Origin: Lysobacter sp.
GTDB lineage: Bacteria; Pseudomonadota; Gammaproteobacteria; Xanthomonadales; Xanthomonadaceae
DNA: 64,000 nucleotides
Assembly (NCBI GenBank): GCA_011526085.1
Contig: WYBC01000016.1
Span: forward strand, 62,001 to 126,000
Direction of reading: 5' to 3'
This document shows, one piece after another, positions 46,061-59,635 of this stretch. The first letter of the stretch is position 1, and each line of letters starts with the position of its first letter. The position numbers and the translations under genes are program-made. The notes below the pieces were generated by a model, which searched no databases, was not told the DNA's origin, and saw nothing but the letters and a program-made list of their open reading frames with translations.

Positions 46061-48337
46061 TCAACGGCTTGCGACAGGGCGGACGGTCGACGCCGGACCA
46101 CCGCCGACGTTCGGGATCGGCGCGACGCCGATGTCGGTCTGCATGTCCTGGATCACCGACACGTAGACCGCGCCTTCGGTGGCGGCGTAGGTCACGCCTT
46201 CGAGCCACCATCCCTCGCTGCCGAGGCAGCGGCCGCTCCGGCGCGCGTCCGCATCCGCGGCATCGACGGCGACCCGTCGCCAGTACAGGGCGCAGCCGCG
46301 CGCATCCATCACCCGCACGCCGTCCGAGGTGCTCACCAGCATGCGGTTGCGGCGCTGGTTGATCACCCGGTCGACGGCGCGGACATGGCCCAGGTCGAGA
46401 TCGGCGCTGAAGAGTTCCGGCGTGGACGTACTGGCCAGCACGATGCGGTTGTGGCGCGGGTCGGCCACCGCCACCGCCATGTCGGCCACCTGCGCGAGCG
46501 CGCGCCATGGGCGCGCGCTGCGGTCGTAGAGCGTGACCCCGAGCCGGCCGCCGCCGCGGTCGGCCACCACCAGCAGGCGGTTCGGGTCGGGATGGTAGGC
46601 GACGTGCACGGGATCGCGGTCGGGCACCGCCAGCCGGGTCATGCGACCGCGTGCGGGCTCGATCTCGTAAACGCCCGCGGTACCGCCCGGCGCGCGGCCG
46701 ATGGCGAGCGCGCGCTGCGACTCCGGATGCCACATCACCGGATGTCGCGGCATCGGGATGAAGCCCGCGAACGAACGCAGGGTGTCCGGCCGGGTCGCGT
46801 CCTGCCACCACAGGCGCATGTCGCCGGTGCGGTCGGACACGAACAGCACCTGGCGGCCATCCGGCGCGACCGAGGGCAGGATGTTGGAACCGGTACTCTC
46901 GAACACGATCTCCGATTTGCCCAGCGCCGCTTCGCCATCGTCGATCGCGAGCCGGCGGGCGATCGAACGCATGTTCTCGACCTCGAACGCGACCGTGCCG
47001 TCGCCGGCGGAGACCGACGGGAACATGAAGCTGCTTTCGCCGCCCGGGTGGTCGACGATGTTGCCGCTGTCCAGATCCAGCGTCGACAGCACCACCTTGC
47101 CGTCGCGGTAGCGCGTGAACAGCAGGCCGCGGCTGTCCGGCGTCCACGCCAGACCATAGATGTTGGTACGCAGATCGGTCAGCCGCTGCGGCGTGCCGCC
47201 GCCGACCGGGATCCGCCACAGGTCGGCCAGCGAGACGTTGCGCTGGAACGCGATCCAGCGCCCGTCCGGCGACACCACCGGCGACAGGTCTTCGTCCGCG
47301 GGCGAGCGGGTGTAGGGAATCCGTTCCCAGCGGCCGATGTCGAGCGCCATCCGGTACAGGGCCTTCTCGGCGCCGGTCGTGCTCGCGTATCCGGTGCGGC
47401 GCGCACCGACCAGCGCCCGGCCGTCGGGATACCACGCCAGCGGGTGCGACTCGCCTTCGATGCAGTCGCCGATCTCGCGCGCGCTGCCGCCGGCGGCGGG
47501 AATCACCATCACCTGGCAACGGTCGGGACCGCTGCGCACGAACGCGATCTCGCGACCGTCGGGCGACCACGCCGGCATCAGGTCGTACTGTCCGGGCACC
47601 GCCTCGGTCAGCGCGCGCGGCGGCGTGGCGGTGGAGGTCTGCAGCATCAGGGTCGCGCTGGCGCCGCGGTCCGCGCTGCGGGTGTAGACCACCAGGGCGC
47701 CGTCGGGCGAGAGGCTGGGCCGTTCCTCGGCGGCAGGCATCGAGGCGATCCGCTGGAATTCGAGGCGCTGGGCGGTGACCGGCGCGCCCGCCGACGTCGC
47801 GAGGCCTGCGGTTCCGGCCTTCGGGCGCAGTTCGAGCAGATGACCGGCGACGAACAGGCTCAGCGCCACACCGGCAGCGGCGGACGCCGGCACGACCCAG
47901 CGCCTGCGCGCGCGCGGCGCGGACGGCACCGGCGTCGCGGCGGCCGCCGGCATGTCCACGGGCGGCGCGTCCGGCGCCACCAGCCATTCGATCGGCGCGA
48001 TCAACCGGTAGCCCTGTTTCGCCAGCGTCTCGATGTAACGCGGGCGCTCGCGTTCGTCGCCCAGCGCCTTGCGCAGTTGCGTGATCGCCTGGGTGATCAC
48101 GTCGTCGGTCGGCAACGTGTCCGGCCACACCCATTCCAGCAGCGCCTCGCGACTCACCAGCCGGCCCGCATGCGCCACCAGCACCAGCAGCACGCCGAGC
48201 GACTTCAGCGTCACCCGCACCGGCTCGCCGCCGTCCAGCGGCGCGATCTCGCGCAGCGGAATGTCGACGACGCGGTCGCCGATCCGCAGACGATCGGAGG
48301 GGCGCGGCTCAAGCAGGTTGGCGTGGGATTTCAGCAT
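46061..48337 (-). CDS. CadC-like winged-helix protein with membrane helix and beta-propeller sensor
   Basis: 758 residues: an OmpR/CadC-type winged helix (about 10-115: PVRVTLKSLGVLLVLVAHAGRLVSREALLEWVWPD), one membrane helix (about 163-185) and a periplasmic TolB/WD40-like propeller made of repeated LSPDG, WSPDGREIAF, VSPDGRWIAF units. Such proteins sense periplasmic signals and bind DNA directly from the membrane. The propeller repeats are numerous; the target genes may include the receptor downstream. Confidence 0.85.
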   Translation of the reverse strand: MLKSHANLLEPRPSDRLRIGDRVVDIPLREIAPLDGGEPVRVTLKSLGVLLVLVAHAGRLVSREALLEWVWPDTLPTDDVITQAITQLRKALGDERERPRYIETLAKQGYRLIAPIEWLVAPDAPPVDMPAAAATPVPSAPRARRRWVVPASAAAGVALSLFVAGHLLELRPKAGTAGLATSAGAPVTAQRLEFQRIASMPAAEERPSLSPDGALVVYTRSADRGASATLMLQTSTATPPRALTEAVPGQYDLMPAWSPDGREIAFVRSGPDRCQVMVIPAAGGSAREIGDCIEGESHPLAWYPDGRALVGARRTGYASTTGAEKALYRMALDIGRWERIPYTRSPADEDLSPVVSPDGRWIAFQRNVSLADLWRIPVGGGTPQRLTDLRTNIYGLAWTPDSRGLLFTRYRDGKVVLSTLDLDSGNIVDHPGGESSFMFPSVSAGDGTVAFEVENMRSIARRLAIDDGEAALGKSEIVFESTGSNILPSVAPDGRQVLFVSDRTGDMRLWWQDATRPDTLRSFAGFIPMPRHPVMWHPESQRALAIGRAPGGTAGVYEIEPARGRMTRLAVPDRDPVHVAYHPDPNRLLVVADRGGGRLGVTLYDRSARPWRALAQVADMAVAVADPRHNRIVLASTSTPELFSADLDLGHVRAVDRVINQRRNRMLVSTSDGVRVMDARGCALYWRRVAVDAADADARRSGRCLGSEGWWLEGVTYAATEGAVYVSVIQDMQTDIGVAPIPNVGGGPASTVRPVASR

Positions 48338-48497
48338 CGGCAAAGCCCGGAGTGGGACGCATGCGCGCCGGTCGTGGCGAAAGGCCGTCGCAGCAGACTG
48401 CACCCAACCCGCCATTCGACACAGTGCCGCAGGTCACTGGATGACGGGTCAAGGAAGGACATCCAGGCCGCCAAACTCGGCACAGCGCCCGCGCGCC

Positions 48498-49160
48498 TCA
48501 GTTCGCGCGCGTGCGGCCGAGCATGCCCGCGAGCCGCGACACGATCAGCGCCATGTACATCACGCCGTTCCACTGTTCGACGATGACCAGGGTGCGCGCA
48601 TGCGGCGACAACGGAATGATGTCGCTCAGGCCGGTGGCCGAGAAGTTGGTCGCGCTGAGGAACAGCAGTTCCACCCAGTCCAGCGGACGGACCTTGCCGC
48701 CCGGCGCCAGGAACGCATCGGGCTGCCACTGCTGGCAAAGCATGAACAGCCAGGCGTAGGCCTCGGCGAACAGCATGAAGGTCGCACCGGCCGCCCACAG
48801 TTCGTCGCGGGTCGCGCGCTCGTCGCTCATCATGTACGAGATCAGCGACACCGCGGCGTAGAAATAGGCGGCGGCGTAACCGGCGGCCCCCAACGCACCG
48901 AGCGCGACGCTGCCGGTGACGTTGTGGGCGATCCACGCGCCGACGCCGATCGCCGCCAGCACGCCCGCGATCCAACCCGGTCGCGGCGAACGGTGCACCA
49001 TCCACACCGCGGCCGACAGCACGCCGACGCTGATCGCGGTCGACACGATCTGGCCCGCGCGGCTGTCGCCGACGAAGGGATACAGCAGCAGCGCGAGCAG
49101 TTGCACCCACAGCAGCGTCCGCGAGGGATTCCGCATCCACCGCCGCATCGTCATGTTCAT
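48498..49160 (-). CDS. Ion-channel-like membrane protein with unusual selectivity filter
   Basis: 220 residues, about five hydrophobic helices. The end has a two-helix pore arrangement (FMLFAEAYAWLFML, pore loop, VMYMALIVSRL) like Ion_trans_2 channels, including the E...G motif (IVEQWNG). The filter reads SATGLSD (residues about 174-180) where potassium channels have TVGYGD, so selectivity may differ or the protein may not conduct K+. Its start overlaps the stop of the beta-lactamase-fold hydrolase gene (ATGA). Confidence 0.72.
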   Translation of the reverse strand: MNMTMRRWMRNPSRTLLWVQLLALLLYPFVGDSRAGQIVSTAISVGVLSAAVWMVHRSPRPGWIAGVLAAIGVGAWIAHNVTGSVALGALGAAGYAAAYFYAAVSLISYMMSDERATRDELWAAGATFMLFAEAYAWLFMLCQQWQPDAFLAPGGKVRPLDWVELLFLSATNFSATGLSDIIPLSPHARTLVIVEQWNGVMYMALIVSRLAGMLGRTRAN

Positions 49161-50365
49161 CCGCGCGCGCCTCCCGCACTGCGATGGCGCTCGACATCGA
49201 GCACCGCACGCCCCAATGCTGCCATGAATGGCAGGCCGATGCCGTCGTATTCGTAACGGTCGTCGTTGTAGATGCCGTCGGCGTTGACCCGGATGCTGGC
49301 GGCCAGCAGGCATTCCGCGCCCGATGCGCGATCGACCACGCAGGCGACTTCGCTGAGCGACCCGTAGGCCATGCCGCTCTTGCCGAACACGGTCACGTCG
49401 TCGGGATAGCGCGCACGGCCATCTCCGACGAAGAACCAGCGCGCATAGCCGTCCGGATGATCGGTCTCGGGATAGACCGGATCGACGCTGTCGCGCGGAC
49501 GCAGGCTCAAGGCGCGCAGCAGCCGCGCGCGCAGCGGATCGTCGATGCGCCAGCGCTGCGACGCCGGCACCGAGTCCGGGCGCAGGAAGGCCTGCAGCAT
49601 GCGCAGCGCGTCGGCCAGCGGCAGGAAATTCGCATGCGAGAAATCGTGCGGCCCGGGGGTGATGCTCCCGTCGTCGTTGCGCCAGCCTTCGCCCAGCAAC
49701 GCCGCACCGAACGGAAACCTTCGCGCGATGGCGACGGCGGGCGGAAAACTCCGCAGCAGATCGCCGCGCGAAGACAGCAACTGGCCGCCGCCGCTGCGGC
49801 GGTTCGCGTCGATGTCGGAGGATCCCAGTCGCGCGATCAGGCGCACGTGCGGATAGCCAAGCTCGGCCAGGCGCCGGTGCGCCGCGTCGACGCCGAGCAG
49901 TTCGTACCAGCGGTTGAACGGCATGTTCCCGCTGACCGCGAAGGTGCGGGCCAACCCGCGGGCGAACGATTCGTCGAGCGGCTCGTTGCCCCATTCGCCG
50001 CTGATCGGCGCCGCATGCAGGCGCAGCACGCTGTCGGCATCGCCGCCCGCGGCCTGCACCGCTTCGGCCATCAGCAACGCCATCGGCAACTTGGCCACGC
50101 TGGCCGCGGGAAACCAGCGTCGCGGGGTCATGCCCCAGTCGTGCGTGGACCAGCGCCGCGCGCCATCGGCATCGCGCACGCCGCGAAGCCAGCGCACCTG
50201 CACTGCATGGACGGGATCGCGCGCGACCGCGGCCAGTGCCGGCGGCATCCGCGCGAAGACCTCGGACCAGATCGCCTCGACCGGCGCGCCCGCAGGCGCC
50301 GAGCGTGCGCTCATGGCCCCGCCCAGGCTCAACGCACCGAGAGCCAGGAATTCGCGTCGATGCAT
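49157..50365 (-). CDS. Tat-exported serine hydrolase, class A beta-lactamase-related
   Basis: 402 residues. Signal starts with the twin-Arg motif HRREFLALG. The hydrolase has the Ser89-x-x-Lys92 motif (SVAK), a SGN motif ([11 protein letters not shown]) for the second element and KSG (FGKSGMAYG) as the third, giving a complete penicillin-binding-type active site. It is more likely a peptidoglycan or beta-lactam-related hydrolase than a housekeeping PBP. GAGG precedes the ATG. It is cotranslated with the channel-like gene. Confidence 0.85.
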   Translation of the reverse strand: MHRREFLALGALSLGGAMSARSAPAGAPVEAIWSEVFARMPPALAAVARDPVHAVQVRWLRGVRDADGARRWSTHDWGMTPRRWFPAASVAKLPMALLMAEAVQAAGGDADSVLRLHAAPISGEWGNEPLDESFARGLARTFAVSGNMPFNRWYELLGVDAAHRRLAELGYPHVRLIARLGSSDIDANRRSGGGQLLSSRGDLLRSFPPAVAIARRFPFGAALLGEGWRNDDGSITPGPHDFSHANFLPLADALRMLQAFLRPDSVPASQRWRIDDPLRARLLRALSLRPRDSVDPVYPETDHPDGYARWFFVGDGRARYPDDVTVFGKSGMAYGSLSEVACVVDRASGAECLLAASIRVNADGIYNDDRYEYDGIGLPFMAALGRAVLDVERHRSAGGARG

Positions 50366-50670
50366 GCAATGGGCCTCGTCGTGGGATGGCGGTGGCGACA
50401 TCCGCCGCGTCGGGATTCGCGTCGGGATTCGCGCCGCGATCTGCGGCGAACGATGCTGCATCGCAATAAACGGCGTGCGGAAGGCACGGCATGAATACGT
50501 ATGCAACACGGCGTTCCGGGCCGCGGCGCCCACTCTCCCGGTGAATACGATTGTAGCGGGGTCGCCCCGGCGGCATGCGGCTCCTAAGCTTCGTGGGTTT
50601 ATGAGACGGGGTCGCTCGCGACCGCCGTGCCCCGGGCCCGTGCAGGTCCACTGCGGAGAGCGATACCTAC
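50366..50670. other. Divergent intergenic region
   Basis: 305 bases separating the serine hydrolase gene and glgP. A 12-bp direct repeat, GCGTCGGGATTC twice at 50407-50430, is visible. Promoters for both genes must be here but are not clear. Confidence 0.45.
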
Positions 50671-53211
50671 ATGCATCAGATCGATTCCAGCGCGACGCGC
50701 GACGACACCGGGACGCCGACGACGGCACCTGCCGCGAAGGATCTCCTGCCGGCGTTCCGCGCCGCGCTGGCGACCGCCCGCGGCGAGGCCGGGACCGGGA
50801 CCGGGACCGGGACCGGGGCCGATGCGGTGCCGGCCGCGCGCGCCGCGCTGCGCGCCGCCGCCGACACCTGCCGCGATGCGCTGGCCGCACGCTGGGCCGC
50901 GACCCAGGCCGAAGACGCGCGTCGCGACCCGTCGCAACGCCGCGTGCATTACCTGTCGATGGAATTCCTGATGGGCCGCGCCCTGCGCAACGCGCTGGCG
51001 GCGCTGAAACTGGAGCCGGAGCTGCAGCGCGAACTGGCCGCGCGCGGACTGTCGCTGGCCGATGTGCTCGAAGCCGAACCCGACGCCGCGCTCGGCAACG
51101 GCGGCCTCGGCCGGCTCGCCGCCTGCTTCCTCGATTCGTTCGCCGAAACCGGGCTGGCGTCGTTCGGCTACGGCCTGCGCTACCGCTACGGCATGTTCGC
51201 GCAGGCGACCCAGGACGGCCGCCAGATCGAGCGCCCCGACGACTGGCTGCGCCACGGCGCGCTCTGGGACATCGAACGCCCCGACGTCGAATACGTCGTC
51301 GGCTTCGGCGGCAGCGTCGGCTCCGACGGCATCGGCGGCCGCCGCTGGCAGCCGGCCGAACGCGTGATCGCGCGCGCCTTCGATTTCGTGGTGCCCGCGC
51401 ATCACGGCCAGCGCGTGTCCACATTGCGCCAATGGCAGGCCAGCGCCGAGGAACCGATCGACTTCGCGGCGTTCTGCCGCGGCGACCATGCCGGCGCCCC
51501 GCGCCATCAGGTCGCCGCCGATGCGTTGAACTGGGTGCTCTACCCCGACGACAGCACCGATGCCGGCCGCGAACTGCGCCTGAAACAGGAAGCGCTTCTG
51601 GTCAGCGCCTCGCTGCAGGATCTCATCGCCCGCCATCTCGGCGAAGGCCGCGCGCTGGAACAACTGGGCCACGGCAACGCCATCCATCTCAACGATACCC
51701 ACCCCGCGCTGGCGCCGGCCGAACTGATGCGCCTGCTGGTGGACGAACACAATCTCGCCTGGGACGACGCCTGGGCGATCACCCGCCGCGCGGTGTCGTA
51801 CACCAACCACACGCTGATGCCCGAAGCGCTGGAAACCTGGCCGCTGCGGATGTTCGAAGCGCTGCTGCCGCGCCATCTCGAAATCATCTATCGCCTCAAC
51901 CACGACTTCCTCAACGGCGTCCGCCAGCGTCATCCCGGCGCGGAAGCGCTGGTGCGCAGCGTTTCGCTGATCGACGAAACCCAGGGCCGCCGGGTGAAGA
52001 TGGCCGCGCTGGCGGTGCTGGCCTCGCACCGCGTCAACGGCGTCGCCAAGCTGCATTCGGACCTGATGGTCGACACCATCTTCGCCGACTTCGCGAAGCT
52101 CTTTCCCGAGCGCTTCATCAACGTCACCAACGGCGTCACGCCGCGGCGCTGGCTGCAGCAGGCCAACCCCGGCCTGTCGGCGCTGCTCGACGACACCATC
52201 GGCAGCGGCTGGCGCCGCGACCTCGGCGGGCTCGACGCGCTGCGCGCGCGCGCGGACGACGTCGCGCTCGGCACGCGCCTGGCCGCGGTCAAGCGCACGA
52301 ACAAGCTGCGGCTCACCGCGCTGATCCGCGACGAACTCGGCATCGAGGTCGACCCGGATTCGCTGTTCGACGTGCAGATCAAGCGCATCCACGAATACAA
52401 GCGGCAACTGCTGAATCTGCTGCATGTGGTCGCGCGCTACCAGGCGATGCTGGCGCAGCCCGACGGCCCCGACGGTCGCGGCTGGGTGCCGCGCACCGTG
52501 ATCCTCGCCGGCAAGGCCGCCTCGGCGTACCACACCGCCAAGCAGATCATCCGCCTCGCCCACGACATCGGCCGTACCGTCAACAGCGACCCGCGGCTCG
52601 GCGGCAAGCTGAAGGTGGTGTTCCTGCCGAACTACGGCGTGAGCCTCGCCGAAACCATCATTCCCGCCGCCGATCTCTCCGAACAGATCTCCACCGCCGG
52701 CACCGAGGCCTCGGGCACCGGCAACATGAAGTTCGCGATGAACGGCGCGCTGACCATCGGCACCTGGGACGGCGCCAACATCGAAATGGCGCAGGCCATG
52801 GGCGAAGAGAACATGTTCGTTTTCGGCCTGCGCACCGACGACATCGCGAAACTGCGCGCGGTCGGCTACGACCCGCGCTGGATCGCCGGCCAGAACGCAG
52901 CCCTGCGCAACGTGCTCGACGCCATCGGCAACGGCGGCTTCAGCCCGGGCGAACCGAAGCGCTACCGCGCGCTGGTCGACGGCCTGCTCGGCGCCGATCC
53001 CTATCTGCTGCTCGCGGACTTCGCCGACTACATCGCCACCCAGGCGCGCGTCGACGCGCTGTATCGCGACCCCGCCGCATGGAACGCCCGCGCGCTGCGC
53101 AACATCGCCGGCATGGGCTTCTTCTCCACCGATCGCACCGTGCGCGAATACGCCGACAAGGTCTGGTCCGGCCACGCACTGGCACCGGAACCCGGACGGA
53201 TGTCGGGCTGA
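50671..53211 (+). CDS. glgP: Glycogen/starch phosphorylase
   Basis: 846 residues, the usual bacterial phosphorylase length, releasing glucose-1-phosphate from alpha-1,4-glucans. Conserved parts: [48 protein letters not shown] and the PLP-binding [10 protein letters not shown] with its Lys. Near the N terminus (about 40-50) a GTGTGTGTG stretch is coded by four tandem GGGACC hexamers at 50791-50814. First gene of the glycogen cluster. Confidence 0.97.
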   Translation: MHQIDSSATRDDTGTPTTAPAAKDLLPAFRAALATARGEAGTGTGTGTGADAVPAARAALRAAADTCRDALAARWAATQAEDARRDPSQRRVHYLSMEFLMGRALRNALAALKLEPELQRELAARGLSLADVLEAEPDAALGNGGLGRLAACFLDSFAETGLASFGYGLRYRYGMFAQATQDGRQIERPDDWLRHGALWDIERPDVEYVVGFGGSVGSDGIGGRRWQPAERVIARAFDFVVPAHHGQRVSTLRQWQASAEEPIDFAAFCRGDHAGAPRHQVAADALNWVLYPDDSTDAGRELRLKQEALLVSASLQDLIARHLGEGRALEQLGHGNAIHLNDTHPALAPAELMRLLVDEHNLAWDDAWAITRRAVSYTNHTLMPEALETWPLRMFEALLPRHLEIIYRLNHDFLNGVRQRHPGAEALVRSVSLIDETQGRRVKMAALAVLASHRVNGVAKLHSDLMVDTIFADFAKLFPERFINVTNGVTPRRWLQQANPGLSALLDDTIGSGWRRDLGGLDALRARADDVALGTRLAAVKRTNKLRLTALIRDELGIEVDPDSLFDVQIKRIHEYKRQLLNLLHVVARYQAMLAQPDGPDGRGWVPRTVILAGKAASAYHTAKQIIRLAHDIGRTVNSDPRLGGKLKVVFLPNYGVSLAETIIPAADLSEQISTAGTEASGTGNMKFAMNGALTIGTWDGANIEMAQAMGEENMFVFGLRTDDIAKLRAVGYDPRWIAGQNAALRNVLDAIGNGGFSPGEPKRYRALVDGLLGADPYLLLADFADYIATQARVDALYRDPAAWNARALRNIAGMGFFSTDRTVREYADKVWSGHALAPEPGRMSG

Positions 53212-53213
53212 GC

Positions 53214-55406
53214 ATGCTCGCACAGGGGGACATCGCGGCACTGCTGGACGCGCGGCACGCCGACCCGTTCGCGGTGCTGGGGTTGCACGCCGATGCCGAC
53301 GGCAAGCTGTGGCTGCGCGCGCTGTTGCCCGGCGCGGAATCGGTGGAAGTGCTGGATGCCGCCAACGGCCGCGCGCTGACCGACCTGCTGCACCATCGCG
53401 ACGGTTTCTTCGAGGCGCGCGTGCCGCTGCGGCGCAAGCGCTTCGACTACCGGCTGCGCGTGCGCTGGCAGAGCGGCGAAACCGGCACCTATTGCGACGC
53501 CTACGCCTTCGGCCCGCAGCTCGACGAAGACCAGCTCGCGGATTTCCGCGACGGCCGCGAACTGCGGCCGCATACCTTCCTCGGCGCGCATCCCTGCACC
53601 ATCGCCGGCATCGACGGCGTGCGCTTCGCGGTGTGGGCGCCGAACGCGCGCCGCGTCAGCGTCGTCGGCGATTTCAACGGCTGGGACGGCCGCCGCCACC
53701 CGATGCGCCTGCGCCACACCGCCGGCGTGTGGGAAATCTTCGTGCCGCATGTCGTCCCCGGCGATCTCTACAAGTTCGAACTGCTCGCGGGCGACGGCAC
53801 CCTGCTGCCGGCCAAGGCCGATCCGTTCGCGCGCGCCTCGGAACTGCGTCCGGGCACCGCCAGCCGGGTCGCCGCGTCGATGCCGCCGCGCATGCTGCCG
53901 CCGGAACGCGCCGCCGCCAACGACCGCCACGCGCCGGTCAGCATCTACGAAGTGCATCCGGGTTCGTGGCGGCGCGATGCGCACAACGGCTTTCTCGACT
54001 GGGATGCGCTCGCCGCGCAGTTGCCGGCCTATGCCGCCGACCTCGGCTTCACCCACATCGAACTGCTGCCGGTGTCCGAGCATCCGTTCGACGGCTCCTG
54101 GGGCTACCAGACCCTGGGGATGTTCGCGCCGACCGCGCGCTTCGGCACGCCCGAAGGGTTCGCGCGCTTCGTCGACGCCTGCCACGCGCGCGGGCTCGGC
54201 GTGCTGATCGACTGGGTGCCGGCGCATTTCCCGAAGGACGCGCACGGCCTCGCGCGCTTCGACGGCACCGCGCTGTTCGAATACGCCGACCCGAAGGAAG
54301 GCGAACACCGCGACTGGGGCACGCTGATCTACAACTTCGGCCGCACCGAAGTGCGCGCCTTCCTCGCCGGCAGCGCGCTGCACTGGCTGGAGCAGTACGG
54401 CATCGACGGCCTGCGCGTGGACGCGGTGGCGTCGATGCTGTATCGCGACTACTCCCGCAACGAAGGCGAGTGGATCCCGAACGCGTTCGGCGGCCGCGAG
54501 AACCTCGAAGCGATCTCGCTGCTGCAGACGATCAACGCGCGCATCGGCGGCGACATGCCCGGCGCGATCACGCTCGCCGAAGAGTCCACCAGTTTTCCCG
54601 GCGTGTCCGCGCCCACGCACGTCGGCGGCCTCGGCTTCCACTACAAATGGAACATGGGCTGGATGAACGACACGCTGCGCTACGTGCACGAAGATCCCGT
54701 GCATCGGCGCTGGCATCACGACCTGATGACCTTCGGCCTGGTCTACGCCTTCAGCGAGAACTTCGTGCTGCCGCTGTCGCACGACGAAGTGGTGCACGGC
54801 AAGGGCTCGCTGCTGGACAAGATGCCCGGCGACGACTGGCAGCGCTTCGCCAACCTGCGCGCCTATCTCGGCTTCATGTGGGGCCATCCGGGCAAGAAAC
54901 TGCTGTTCATGGGCCAGGAATTCGCGCAGCCTTACGAATGGCGCCACGACGAAGCGCTGCCCTGGCATCTGCTCGAAGACGGGCACCCCGATCACAGCCG
55001 CCACGCCGGCATGCGCGATCTCGTCCGCGATCTCAATCGCGTCTATCGCGAGACCCCGGCGCTGCATCGGCTCGACTGCGTCGCCGCCGGCTTCGCATGG
55101 CTGGTCGGCGACGACCGCGACCAGTCGGTGTTCGCGTGGATCCGCCGCGACGGCGACGGCGGCAGCGCGCTGGTGATCTGCAATTTCACGCCGGTGCCGC
55201 GACAGGGCTATCGCCTGGGCGTGCCCGACGACGGCGCCGCCGCGTGGCGCGAAGCCCTCAACACCGACTCGCGCCACTACGGCGGCAGCGACCTCGGCAA
55301 CTGCGCCCAGGCGCTGTACGTCGAACCGGTGCCGGCCGGCGGCCACGCGCGTTCGCTCGCGCTCACCCTGCCGCCGCTGTCGACGCTGGTCCTGGTGCCG
55401 GCATGA
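53214..55406 (+). CDS. glgB: 1,4-alpha-glucan branching enzyme
   Basis: 730 residues, standard size. N-terminal CBM48 ([24 protein letters not shown]) leads into the GH13 barrel: nucleophile Asp in [11 protein letters not shown], acid/base Glu in [12 protein letters not shown] and the [12 protein letters not shown] site, ending in a beta-sandwich. The ATG is 2 bases after the glgP stop. It forms alpha-1,6 branches and works with glgP/glgX. Confidence 0.97.
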   Translation: MLAQGDIAALLDARHADPFAVLGLHADADGKLWLRALLPGAESVEVLDAANGRALTDLLHHRDGFFEARVPLRRKRFDYRLRVRWQSGETGTYCDAYAFGPQLDEDQLADFRDGRELRPHTFLGAHPCTIAGIDGVRFAVWAPNARRVSVVGDFNGWDGRRHPMRLRHTAGVWEIFVPHVVPGDLYKFELLAGDGTLLPAKADPFARASELRPGTASRVAASMPPRMLPPERAAANDRHAPVSIYEVHPGSWRRDAHNGFLDWDALAAQLPAYAADLGFTHIELLPVSEHPFDGSWGYQTLGMFAPTARFGTPEGFARFVDACHARGLGVLIDWVPAHFPKDAHGLARFDGTALFEYADPKEGEHRDWGTLIYNFGRTEVRAFLAGSALHWLEQYGIDGLRVDAVASMLYRDYSRNEGEWIPNAFGGRENLEAISLLQTINARIGGDMPGAITLAEESTSFPGVSAPTHVGGLGFHYKWNMGWMNDTLRYVHEDPVHRRWHHDLMTFGLVYAFSENFVLPLSHDEVVHGKGSLLDKMPGDDWQRFANLRAYLGFMWGHPGKKLLFMGQEFAQPYEWRHDEALPWHLLEDGHPDHSRHAGMRDLVRDLNRVYRETPALHRLDCVAAGFAWLVGDDRDQSVFAWIRRDGDGGSALVICNFTPVPRQGYRLGVPDDGAAAWREALNTDSRHYGGSDLGNCAQALYVEPVPAGGHARSLALTLPPLSTLVLVPA

Positions 55407-55442
55407 TCGATTGCCTCCTCGCTCGCGGATCAACGCCCTTCG

Positions 55443-55517
55443 CAGGAGCGACGCAAGTCGCGACTGGGCGGCCGAGTTCGTCGGATTGCAGGCAGGTCGC
55501 GACTCGCGTCGCTCCTA
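55443..55517. repeat. Inverted-repeat element with GGAGCGACGCAAGTCGCGAC core
   Basis: Third member of the dispersed palindrome family: a core arm identical in its 20-base GGAGCGACGCAAGTCGCGAC to the copy at 280-360, paired with GTCGCGACTCGCGTCGCTCC. It lies between glgB and glgX, inside the cluster. Confidence 0.85.
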
Positions 55518-55538
55518 TGAAAAACGCTACCTCGCATC

Positions 55539-57676
<2,138 letters not shown>

Positions 57677-57680
<4 letters not shown>

Positions 57681-59197
57681 TCGATCTCGAACAACGTGCG
57701 GCCGGCGTGCTGTTGCACGTGACGTCGTTGCCCGGCCCGCACGGCATCGGCGATTTCGGACCCGACGCCTATCGCTTCGTCGATTGGCTGCAGTCCGCCG
57801 GCCAGCGCATCTGGCAGTGGCTGCCGACCAATCCCATCGGTCCCGGCAATTCGCCGTACCAGAGCGTGTCCGCGTTCGCCGGCAGCCCGCTGATGGTCGC
57901 GCTGGAACCGCTGATCGGCGCCGGCTGGCTGCCCGCGCCGACCCTGCCCGACGGCGGCTTCGCACCGCATCAGGTCGACTTCGGCAAGGTCATCGGCTGG
58001 CGCCAGGCGCAGTTGCGCGCCGCGCATGCCGGCTTCATCGCGAAGGGCACCAAGACCGAACACGCCGCGTTCGCGCAGTGGTGCGAGGCGCAGGCCGACT
58101 GGCTCGACGACTACACCCTGTTCATGGCCCTGGAAACCGCGCACGACGGCCAGCCCTGGTGGCAGTGGCCGGCGCCGCTGTGCGCGCGTGACAAGGCCGC
58201 ACTCGACACCGCGCGGAAACAGCACGCCGCCGAGATCGGTTTCTGGGCCTTCGTGCAGTGGTGTTTCGACACCCAGGCGCACGCGCTGAAGACCTACGCC
58301 AACGCGCGCGGCATCGCGATCATGGGCGACCTGCCGATCTTCATCGCGCACCACAGCGCCGACTGCTGGTCGCGTCCCGATCTGTATCTGCTCGACGCCG
58401 CGCACCAGCCCACCTCGGTCGCCGGCTGCCCGCCGGACGCGATGGCGCCCACCGGCCAGCGCTGGGGCAACCCGCTGTATCGCTGGGACCGGATGGCGAA
58501 GGAGGATTTCGCGTGGTGGACCGCACGCTTGCGCCGCGCGCTGGACCAGGCCGACGTGTTCCGCATCGACCACTTCCGCGGTTTCGCGGGCTATTACGAG
58601 ATTCCCGCCACCTGTCCCACCGCCGAGGAAGGCGAGTGGCGCCCGGGCCCGGGCAAGGCGCTGTTCGACGCGATCGAACGCGTGCTCGGTCCCTTGCCCA
58701 TCGTCGCCGAAGACCTCGGCCTGATCACGCCCGACGTGGTCGAACTGCGCGACGGCTGCGGCTTCCCCGGCATGAAGATCCTGCAGTTCGGCTTCGGCAC
58801 CGACGCCACCGACGATTTCCTGCCGCACAACTGGGGCCGCCCCTTCGTCGCCTACACCGGCACCCACGACAACCACACCGTCCGCGGCTGGTGGCAGAGC
58901 GCACCCGCGCGCGAACGCGCCTACGCCGGCAGCTATCTCCCCGCCAGCGACGGCGATGTGCACTGGGCGATGATCCGCGCCTGCTGCAACTCGGTCGCCA
59001 ACCTCGCCGTCTGCCAGTTGCAGGACGTCCTCGGCCTCGGCGTCGAGCACCGCATGAACACCCCCGGCACCGTCGGCGACCACAACTGGACCTGGCGTTT
59101 CACCTGGGACATGGTCGACGGCGAAGCCACCCGCGTCCTCGCCCTCATCACCGCCGCCAGCGGCCGTACGCAATTCGAACTCGCCCGACTTCCATAG
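57677..59197 (+). CDS. malQ: 4-alpha-glucanotransferase
   Basis: 506 residues, GH77. Signatures GVLLHVTSLPGPHGIGDFG, LPTNPIGPGNSPYQS, FRIDHFRGF (nucleophile Asp) and IVAEDLGLITPDV (acid/base Glu), and the YTGTHDNHTVRGW site. It moves maltooligosaccharide segments, completing conversion of short glucans to phosphorylase substrates. Confidence 0.96.
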
Positions 59198-59299
59198 GGT
59201 GCGCCCCGGCGCACCGGCCTTCGACCGGGGAAACCCGCTGCAGGTTGGAAATTCAGGCAGAGGATCATCTCTTCCCCTGCATCTGCGTGGATCAGGCAC

Positions 59300-59586
59300 A
59301 TGGCCGAACGCTTCGTCATTGAAGACCAGCAACATGCCGAGCAAATCGGGGAATTCCCTTCGCTGCGGGAAGCATGGAATACGCTTCAGCGTCTGTCGAC
59401 GATCCCCTGGGATGCGCTGCCGCAGGTGCACCTTGCCGGGACTGGCGCACCTGCGGCCGGGACTACGAGATCCTCGAATACGACACCGACGCGACGCCGT
59501 GGGTGCTGATGAAGCGCCATGCCGGCCTGAAAGTCAGCGCGGCCGGGATTGCGTGGGGACCGGATGCGCCATGTCCTGAAACCTGA
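59300..59586 (+). pseudogene. Small conserved gene split by a one-base frameshift
   Basis: The first part, MAERFVIEDQQHAEQIGEF and on to LSTIPWDAL, and the second part in the next frame, CRDWRTCGRDYEILEYDTD and on to GLKVSAAGIAWGPDA, together read as one short protein of the kind I remember from relatives, with the shift around 59420-59435. A single-base deletion would explain it. No slippery heptamer is evident, so a pseudogene or a sequencing error is more likely than programmed frameshifting. Confidence 0.65.
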
Positions 59587-59635
59587 AAGCGGAATTGCGA
59601 TACCGTATCCCCTCACCCCTTCTGAACGCTTCCCC

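Noticed and set aside
46001-48586. 861-residue open frame opposite the CadC-like gene
   Set aside because: Arg/His-rich shadow of the propeller repeats, no recognisable domain.
49914-53213. Upstream extension of the glgB reading frame through glgP
   Set aside because: Open only because of GC-rich codon use; glgP occupies another frame, and glgB homologues begin near 53214.
59198-59215. GGTGCGCC-CC-GGCGCACC hairpin just after malQ as terminator
   Set aside because: Two-base apparent loop and no T-run; more likely a fragment of an intergenic repeat.
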